A stretch of 8,577 nt of DNA. It comes from JBBQIY01 sp964618405 (lineage in GTDB: Bacteria; Verrucomicrobiota; Kiritimatiellia; RFP12; UBA3636). Made by a program: the position numbers and the translations under genes. Below are positions 1 to 5,160 of the stretch, in pieces (position 1 is the stretch's first letter; the number at the start of each line of letters is the position of its first letter). Below the pieces are notes generated by a model. The model made no database searches. It had not been told where the DNA came from and saw only the letters and a list, made by a program, of their open reading frames with translations. The DNA is taken from contig CAZUAY010000172.1 of assembly GCA_964618405.1 (NCBI GenBank), forward strand, positions 1 to 8,577, read 5' to 3'.

Positions 1-45
1 GGTCGGAATCGTCCGCGATCACCGATCGCGGCTACAGGCTCGCCC

Positions 46-80
46 ACTCGCAACTTGCTACTCACAACTCACAACTTCTC
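46..80. repeat. Heptamer array, copy 1
   Basis: Five consecutive 7-bp units in perfect phase fit the degenerate consensus ACTYRCN (mostly ACTCGCA or ACTCACA), with a last unit ACTTCTC. The array sits between the two hairpins of the first 101-bp repeat. Unit length is not a multiple of three, so this is not a coding repeat. Short 7-bp tandem repeats (STRRs) are known from heterocystous cyanobacteria; this array resembles them only in unit length, not in sequence. Confidence 0.8.
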
Positions 81-146
81 CCCTGTGGCTGGCCTCGGTG
101 AGGCCGGAATCGTCCGCGATCACCGATCGCGGCTACAGGCTCGCCC

Positions 147-181
147 ACTCGCAACTCACAACTCGCAACTCGCTACTTCTC
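147..181. repeat. Heptamer array, copy 2
   Basis: Five 7-bp units at exactly 101 bp from copy 1, again ending in ACTTCTC. The internal units differ from copy 1 in order (ACTCGCA and ACTCACA alternate), so the heptamers vary faster than the hairpin sequences that flank them. Confidence 0.8.
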
Positions 182-212
182 CCCTGTGTCTGGCCTCGGC
201 GAGGCTGGAATG

Positions 213-243
213 TCTAGCGACTAGCCACTAGCGACTAGCGACT
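213..243. repeat. Heptamer array, ACTAGCG variant
   Basis: Four units of the form ACTAGCG/ACTAGCC follow the third GGAAT landmark, where the hairpin CCGCGATC would be expected. The array replaces the rest of the 101-bp unit. Between this array and the stop codon of the neighbouring gene at 289 lie about 45 bp in which only a short TGCAC-GG-GTGCA palindrome (252-263) is seen, with no T-run and no clear intrinsic terminator. Confidence 0.75.
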
Positions 244-288
244 GTAATCGGTGCACGGGTGCAACAAATTCAGGTGAGTGTGTCAAGT

Positions 289-2247
289 CTACCGCACGGC
301 ACCGCTGCCGAGTGTAGGCGGCAGATGCGGCCAGAATTCTACCGTCATCTGTTTCTCCCAATCGGGACCCGTCACCGTCCGAATCCGTTGGAGTTCGTCG
401 CGGCGAATGCGCAAGCGCGTGGCCATGGTCAATCGGTTAAATGTCTCGTGCGATTCGGTGATGTGATTCATGGCATCGGGATAAACCCGGGCGATTTCCA
501 TCCCCCAAGGAATTTGGCGATTCAGCGCGTCCACCGCCTTTTCATACCAGGTCACGGCCAGCGCCCGTGCCACAGCAGCCTCAGGCTCCTTCATGGCGGC
601 ATGCTTGACCGCCTCCCATGCCACGCGAGCACGGAATACCGCTGCATGCTCGCGTGCCGCCAGCTCAGCGATGTGCGCGCCTGCCGCCAAGGCACGAAGT
701 TCACTTCTTCCCTGCGGTGTATGCGGTGCCGGACAGGTATCAAGAATCTCGCAGGCCTCTCCACACCATGCGGCAATCTCATCGCAGCGGCTGATGGCAC
801 TCTTGCTGGGAGCTTCAATCAACTCGCGATAACCCGCGGGATTAGCGACAACCTGTTGCATCAGGTCATAGATGCCGGTCAAACCCTCTGGATTGGCCCA
901 AGGCTCCGCTTGATAGCGCGGGCTGCCCAGTACGCCCGGCCAGCGCCAAGATCCGTCGAACCACGGCGGCATGCCGTATGAAAATCCTTCGCGGGCCAGA
1001 TGCACAACGCTGGTCATGTGTAGCGGGAACGTCGCAACCAGTTTCATGGCACGATGGATCGTCTCGCCTGCCGCTGGGCCGAAGTATGCACGATACTCAT
1101 CCGCTGAAGATTGAGGTGAAACGGACGGCTCCAAGGTCTCCAAAAAACGGGTAATGTTACGGGAGGCCGTGAATGATCCGATGTGGCCCGTGTGGCCCCA
1201 CTGCACATTGATGTGGATGATGCATCCCGCAATAGCGAGCTCATTGTTCCGCTCCGCCGTGAGTTTACACCATTCCTCGTCGTGCCACAGAACCGGACCG
1301 CAGTTCTCCGCCTCGATGGCCACCGTCTCCCACATCTTATGTCCAGCCTCCAACCACTGGTGTACGATGGGATCTGGATCGGACCAGCAGGCGTCGAAGA
1401 CTGAATACTTGGTGGCATAGTCAACACCCTTAGGTAAGCGGTTCACCCATCCCGCCATAAACCAGGTACGCACAATAGTTTCTTTGTTTAATTCGCCCAG
1501 AATGTTCGTGAAGGTGCTGATCAGGTCCACACACATCTCCCCACGCTTGGCATCGCGAATTTCTTTGGCAGCCGCGGCGCGGGCGACTTCTTCTGGGCTA
1601 TCCGTGTCCTGCAAAGCATAGACAGGAACGCCTCCGGTGCACAGGTCGCAACAACAGTGGCTAAACTCTCCAGCCGTGATCAAGGCGCCTGCGAGTTCAG
1701 GAATATTCGCAAAGACTTCCCTCCAGCACCTTTGCATAAATTCTCGATACTCCGGCTCGTTCCAACAGAGATTCGAGACCAGATTCCCCATGCGGTCGTT
1801 ACGGAACTGGTGGCCCCACACCGGATCATGAACCGCCTCGAACTTGGCGAGCATGCGAGGATGCGCCTGCACCCACCGCTCGGGTGCCATGAGGTTATAG
1901 TGGTGGAACATGATGCCGACGTTGCGCTCTCGGCCGTATGCCGCAATGGCTCGAATGGTGGCGATATTCCGCCGGATCGTGTCGTCATCAAAACAACGCG
2001 CAGCCGGGTCGTCCGGGAAATGACAAACGTAGTGAAAGCCCCACTGGTTGTAGACACGATCCGAGGCGTAGGGTTCTATGCCCGGAATCAGGTACGTCAC
2101 CTTCAATTTCGCCGCCCAGTCAATAATCGCCTTCCACGTCAGCACGGGATCGTGCCCGAAATCGCTAAGTCGCCCCCATGGCCCGTCGCAGGGCTCCAGC
2201 AGGGAAGGGAAAAACCACCAAATTGCTTTTTTATGCTGCATAGACAC
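289..2247 (-). CDS. Leaderless glycoside hydrolase-like protein with CxCxxC motif (protein D)
   Basis: A 652-aa protein with no signal peptide or membrane segment, so probably cytoplasmic. The first half reads like a TIM-barrel glycosidase of the broad alpha-glucuronidase/DUF4838 kind. It shares ordered landmarks with the two secreted neighbours: HPRML (129-133, compare HPEWF in A), NLCWNEPE (159-166, compare KLCVSNPE) and C198-x-C200-x-x-C203 (compare CVCEKC), at similar spacing. It lacks their N-terminal domain. The second half (from about 480) is probably helical. The catalytic residues are not identified. The GTG at 2247 has AGGAG 8 nt upstream. An ATG two codons later (2241) has GGAG 5 nt upstream, so either start is possible. 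The gene begins 5 bp after the SGNH stop, indicating one mRNA and likely translational coupling. Its substrate is unknown. Coding status is certain; homology to DUF4838 is an inference from motifs. Confidence 0.85.
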   Translation of the reverse strand: MSMQHKKAIWWFFPSLLEPCDGPWGRLSDFGHDPVLTWKAIIDWAAKLKVTYLIPGIEPYASDRVYNQWGFHYVCHFPDDPAARCFDDDTIRRNIATIRAIAAYGRERNVGIMFHHYNLMAPERWVQAHPRMLAKFEAVHDPVWGHQFRNDRMGNLVSNLCWNEPEYREFMQRCWREVFANIPELAGALITAGEFSHCCCDLCTGGVPVYALQDTDSPEEVARAAAAKEIRDAKRGEMCVDLISTFTNILGELNKETIVRTWFMAGWVNRLPKGVDYATKYSVFDACWSDPDPIVHQWLEAGHKMWETVAIEAENCGPVLWHDEEWCKLTAERNNELAIAGCIIHINVQWGHTGHIGSFTASRNITRFLETLEPSVSPQSSADEYRAYFGPAAGETIHRAMKLVATFPLHMTSVVHLAREGFSYGMPPWFDGSWRWPGVLGSPRYQAEPWANPEGLTGIYDLMQQVVANPAGYRELIEAPSKSAISRCDEIAAWCGEACEILDTCPAPHTPQGRSELRALAAGAHIAELAAREHAAVFRARVAWEAVKHAAMKEPEAAVARALAVTWYEKAVDALNRQIPWGMEIARVYPDAMNHITESHETFNRLTMATRLRIRRDELQRIRTVTGPDWEKQMTVEFWPHLPPTLGSGAVR

Positions 2248-2252
2248 TCCGT

Positions 2253-3002
2253 TTACTCCTTTACTCTGAGTTCGCCAATCTTTTTGGCCAACAGGTTTGC
2301 CACCAGTTGATGCCCTTTATTGTTGAGGTGCATTCCATCGCTGAGCAGATCGTCAACCGACTGCCCCTCAACCGCTCCGTATTCCTGAAACGCCGCATAG
2401 ACATCAATAAGGGGTACCGAAAACTCCTGAGCAATCCTTCGTACACAATCCGTGTAAGGTCGCAACGTCGCATTGAACCCGTCCGGATCGTTTGGATCAT
2501 AAGGCGGTTTCCCATACATTTTCTGAGTCGTGGAAGTCCAGCGTAAGCAATTGGGAACCATGAGAATGACCTGAGTTCCTTGCTTTTTAAGCGTATCAAG
2601 AAAATAGGCGAGATTCTCCACATAGAGATCCATCGGAACGCGGGATGCTTCGGCAGGGGGGTCTTTCCAGACATCGACTGTTGAATCGTTGATACCAAAT
2701 TGAATAATGACAAGGTCCGGATTGTGATCCAGAACATCCCTCGTGAAGCGGCTCTTCCCCGCGACCGTGGTGTTTCCCCCTATTCCCGAATTGATGGCAA
2801 CGATCTCGATTCCCTGCTGAGGAAGATCGCGCTCAAGACAGTCAAGATAAACTGTCGCGCTCCCTCTCTTCGCTGTCGTTGAGTCGCCAAAAGCCACAAT
2901 CTTGACTGGCCGAGCGCTTCCATCGGCTTCTGCTGCGTCTATGGATCCGGCGGCCAAAGGTATCATCGCGCTAGCGACAAGGAGTGTATTCATGAGTTTC
3001 AT
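2253..3002 (-). CDS. Exported SGNH/GDSL-family hydrolase (probable carbohydrate esterase)
   Basis: The protein is 249 aa from the ATG at 3002, and opens with a signal peptide (MKLMNTLLVASAMIPLAAG, likely cut after AxA near residue 24). A GTG at 3050 would add 16 very polar residues before the leader and has no ribosome binding site, so the ATG is preferred. Numbered from the ATG, the SGNH blocks are all present: GDS with nucleophile Ser41, the Gly of NSGIGGN (about 71-77), Asn105 in GIND, and Asp222-x-x-His225 in DGMH. All four catalytic positions are intact, so the enzyme should be active, probably removing acetyl or similar esters from glycans (family knowledge; the substrate is not visible). 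Length and block order match the small single-domain family members. It lies 63 bp after gene A and 5 bp before gene D, consistent with co-transcription. Confidence 0.88.
   Translation of the reverse strand: MKLMNTLLVASAMIPLAAGSIDAAEADGSARPVKIVAFGDSTTAKRGSATVYLDCLERDLPQQGIEIVAINSGIGGNTTVAGKSRFTRDVLDHNPDLVIIQFGINDSTVDVWKDPPAEASRVPMDLYVENLAYFLDTLKKQGTQVILMVPNCLRWTSTTQKMYGKPPYDPNDPDGFNATLRPYTDCVRRIAQEFSVPLIDVYAAFQEYGAVEGQSVDDLLSDGMHLNNKGHQLVANLLAKKIGELRVKE
2256..2260 (-). promoter_or_regulatory. Ribosome binding site inside the end of the SGNH gene
   Basis: AGGAG lies within the last two sense codons of the SGNH gene, immediately before its TAA, and 8 nt before the GTG start of protein D. A second GGAG (2247-2250) overlaps the GTG and lies 5 nt before an in-frame ATG. 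Ribosomes ending on the SGNH gene would uncover or directly use these sites, which supports coupled translation. Confidence 0.6.
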
Positions 3003-3065
3003 TGTATTGTTGTTGTCTTTCTGTCGTTTGTTTTCTTTCGATTTTCTCACCGCTGTTCGCGTCGA

Positions 3066-4991
3066 CTAGTCTTGTCCCTTCATGTCCGGAAGCGCTTCCG
3101 TTCCGGAGTAAGCGGCGTTACGCATTTCCTCCGACGGCGGCCCCATATAATCCTCGAGTCTGCGAGTCTTAGGAAACCAAGAGGTTGGATTAATAGCGTA
3201 TGGAGGAGCCTGTTTTAACAGCTCCGTGCGCGCTTCGCACCGCTCGATAGCGAGGGTCACCGCCGCTGTATCTGCCCCCTTACTCTCACGGGCAAGCTTC
3301 ATCGCATTCATAATCTCTACTTGAAGCCGAACGTACGCGAGACCGGTGCGTGCAAAAGCAACGCGTTCGATGTAGAGCTCCGGACCCTCCGCGACCTTCG
3401 CCTCGACTCGGCGCATCAGCTTATCCGCCTGTGCCAACACTTCAGGTGTATAAATCTCCTGACAGATATCCACCATCTCACGCGCCGCGCCACTGGACAG
3501 TTTAATCCGTGCAAGAACCGCTTCGTGGATCTGTTCCAGAAATGCAAAGTAGTGTTCGATCTCCACTGCCCCAGGACCAAAACCGCGGCGACAGTAATCC
3601 TTAATAATAGCGTCACCGTCCTGCAGTGGATCGTAAGTCAGTTGCGCCATGAGGTAATACTCCAGACCCTGCGTCGCCCAGCAACCACCCAGGGAATCAA
3701 CCTCAAAACCAACACACTTGTTTTCGGCCAGAAAGCGCATGTCATCAATCGTCCGCCGCGTCGCAAGAATCGGCAAACCGATAAAGCCTCCAGAATAAAA
3801 GAAGAGGTTCGGGCGGTATACGATGGCTGAGGCCTGTGCTGCCCAAGCCAACCAATTTTTTTTCTGCGCCTCGGTTATTTCGTCATTCGCCGTGGGAAAC
3901 GATCCCACAAAACCAACGGCAATATTCTTCTCCAGCTTCGCTGAAATGGGCGCAGACACATAAGCACTGTAAGCGTAGGCACCCACAAGGACCTCGCGAT
4001 CTGGGAACTTCTCACGTAGACCGCGAGCAAGAATATTCCAGTACTTGACGTAACGATCCGTGAGTGCGACATATCCCCAAATCGGTGGGCCATCGGGATG
4101 ATCCATTGCGCGGCACTTCTCACAAACACAGAAGCCTGCACCGTCGTTGGGCGACGCGCTGGCCATGATCCGACTCGGATTATCCCTGAAGGCCTTTTCC
4201 GCGTCCGCCAGCCATTGAACGGCCACCTCAGGATTGGAGACGCACAGCTTCACGGCTTTAGGCATAGGATTGGCTCCCCAGTTTTCAGGGGTTCGTCCCA
4301 CTTTCTCCCCACGTAGCGCAAACCACTCCGGGTGCGTTTCGTGGTATTTTTCCCACCAATCCGTATAGGCGTGTCCGGCCGAGAAAGGGTATGAATTTAA
4401 TAACAGGCGTTGCCAAAGATGCCAAGCCCTAGGCTGGCGCGGCCAGAGCAAGCGAAAACGGAAGATCGGGTGAAAACGGTACTCGAAAGGCGCAAACGCA
4501 ATCGTCTCTTTTTTAATAATGTCCTCACCTAAATCGCTCGGCCACAACCACCGCACGTCTAGCTTCTTCTCAATAAACGTGTAAATGGAGTTGGCGGTGC
4601 CGTGCTCGGTCTGATTCGTACCGACCCTGCGATCACGCCCAGCAATCAGGATATTTTGTCCGTTGCACAGATGCAAGATTTCCTCGGGGTACGTAAATTC
4701 TAAATTCGCTTTGGGAAAGATTTTGTCCAAGTTAGGATGGGATCCAACCCAGATCGCGCTTTCGGGAACAGGATCGACCGCCCCAACAAGAATCTCCGGC
4801 TTTGCCCCTGATATCTTTTCAAGGTAACGAACCAAATCGTCGACCGCCTGGGTCGTCGCTGCCGGAGCATCTGTTGCCACCATAATCGGCACCTTGCTGA
4901 TGCCTTTTTCGACAACAAGCATCTCGGCGCCCACCGCAACACCAATTCCCAGGCCGATCACGGCCATGCAAGCTAATCCTTTATTTCTCAT
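3066..4991 (-). CDS. Secreted DUF4838-type protein (protein A)
   Basis: A 641-aa protein with a signal peptide (residues 1-22, ending AVGA). Residues 23 to about 165 resemble the N-terminal domain that precedes alpha-glucuronidase-like barrels. A large barrel-like region follows with DWWEKYH (211-217), HPEWF (220-224), KLCVSNPE (248-255), C288-x-C290-x-x-C293 followed by DHPDG, and RPNLF (393-397). The C-terminal third is mainly helical and ends in LPDMKGQD. This set of motifs is typical of DUF4838 proteins, which are presumed glycan-active and abundant in PVC and Bacteroidetes genomes; no activity can be assigned here. The ATG has no good Shine-Dalgarno sequence (only AACAAGAAA upstream), but the leader fixes the start. 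The gene has its own promoter and is followed closely by the SGNH gene. It is a paralogue of protein B, with its first roughly 100 codons almost identical. Confidence 0.9.
   Translation of the reverse strand: MRNKGLACMAVIGLGIGVAVGAEMLVVEKGISKVPIMVATDAPAATTQAVDDLVRYLEKISGAKPEILVGAVDPVPESAIWVGSHPNLDKIFPKANLEFTYPEEILHLCNGQNILIAGRDRRVGTNQTEHGTANSIYTFIEKKLDVRWLWPSDLGEDIIKKETIAFAPFEYRFHPIFRFRLLWPRQPRAWHLWQRLLLNSYPFSAGHAYTDWWEKYHETHPEWFALRGEKVGRTPENWGANPMPKAVKLCVSNPEVAVQWLADAEKAFRDNPSRIMASASPNDGAGFCVCEKCRAMDHPDGPPIWGYVALTDRYVKYWNILARGLREKFPDREVLVGAYAYSAYVSAPISAKLEKNIAVGFVGSFPTANDEITEAQKKNWLAWAAQASAIVYRPNLFFYSGGFIGLPILATRRTIDDMRFLAENKCVGFEVDSLGGCWATQGLEYYLMAQLTYDPLQDGDAIIKDYCRRGFGPGAVEIEHYFAFLEQIHEAVLARIKLSSGAAREMVDICQEIYTPEVLAQADKLMRRVEAKVAEGPELYIERVAFARTGLAYVRLQVEIMNAMKLARESKGADTAAVTLAIERCEARTELLKQAPPYAINPTSWFPKTRRLEDYMGPPSEEMRNAAYSGTEALPDMKGQD
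4687..4979. repeat. 293-bp near-identical block, copy in gene A
   Basis: This stretch aligns without gaps to 7322-7614 in gene B (offset 2635). I count 19 differences in 293 bp (about 93.5% identity), 18 of them transitions, with an unbroken identical run of 72 bp (4696-4767). It covers codons 5 to about 102 of A. In the 41 bp just beyond its inner edge, counted with a 5-bp overlap, there are already 8 differences, and the proteins fall to roughly 55-60% identity after this block. Confidence 0.9.
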
Positions 4992-5025
4992 TTTCTTGTT
5001 CTGAATTTTTCTATCTGAATTCCTG

Positions 5026-5054
5026 ACTATACCTTAGTATGCCTTCGATGTAAA
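5026..5054 (-). promoter_or_regulatory. Sigma70-like promoter of gene A
   Basis: On the minus strand TTTACA (5049-5054, 5 of 6 to TTGACA) is followed after exactly 17 bp by TATAGT (5026-5031, 5 of 6 to TATAAT). Transcription would begin near 5019, leaving a leader of about 28 nt before the ATG at 4991. This would let A, the SGNH gene and D be transcribed independently of B. The spacing and match are good, but no start site has been measured. Confidence 0.5.
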
Positions 5055-5065
5055 CCCGATTTCTG

Positions 5066-5120
5066 CTAAGGCTCTCGTACTCGCTCTCGTACTAAGGCTC
5101 TCGTCCTCGTCCTCGTCCTC
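5066..5120. repeat. Degenerate hexamer simple repeat in the B-A intergenic region
   Basis: The block CTAAGGCTCTCGT occurs twice, at 5066 and 5092. Each copy is followed by imperfect 6-bp units of the form CTCGTA, CTCGCT or CCTCGT. It occupies much of the 169-bp gap between the stop of B and the start of A, just upstream of the promoter of A. No terminator-like hairpin with a T-run was seen in this gap, so read-through from B to A is possible. Confidence 0.7.
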
Positions 5121-5160
5121 AGCAGCGCAGTCCGTGTCCTCGAAAACGTGCAACTCTCTC

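Larger units (their letters stand above)
1..211. repeat. 101-bp tandem repeat with two hairpins per unit
   Basis: Two full copies with an exact period of 101 bp are visible: the GGAAT landmark recurs at 5, 106 and 207. Each unit holds a perfect hairpin CCGCGATC-ACC-GATCGCGG (13-31 and 114-132) and then a spacer filled with a degenerate 7-bp tandem repeat (46-80 and 147-181). A second hairpin GGCCTC-GGT-GAGGCC follows at 91-105, with a slightly decayed copy at 192-206. The left edge of the window starts inside a unit, so the array probably continues leftward. No coding frame fits the repeat. The paired palindromes resemble REP/BIME-type intergenic elements. The array lies downstream of the last gene of the minus-strand cluster and lacks a T-run, so it is not a typical intrinsic terminator, though RNA hairpins here could protect a 3' end. 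Confidence 0.85.

Noticed and set aside
1..211. Possible CRISPR array
   Set aside because: There are only two copies, the repeat unit is 101 bp with no unique spacers of constant length, and no cas genes are present.
252..263. TGCAC-GG-GTGCA palindrome as the terminator of gene D
   Set aside because: A 2-nt loop is too tight, the stem is short and no T-run follows.
259..981. Plus-strand open frame of 240 codons
   Set aside because: It lies antisense to the 3' part of gene D, shows no recognisable motif, has an Arg/His/Pro-rich shadow composition, and has no convincing ribosome binding site.
1657..2310. Plus-strand open frame of 217 codons
   Set aside because: It lies antisense to the 5' part of gene D and crosses the SGNH junction; its composition is that of a shadow frame.
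3003..3050. GTG at 3050 as the SGNH start
   Set aside because: It would put 16 highly polar residues before a clear signal peptide and has no Shine-Dalgarno sequence; the ATG at 3002 gives a normal leader.
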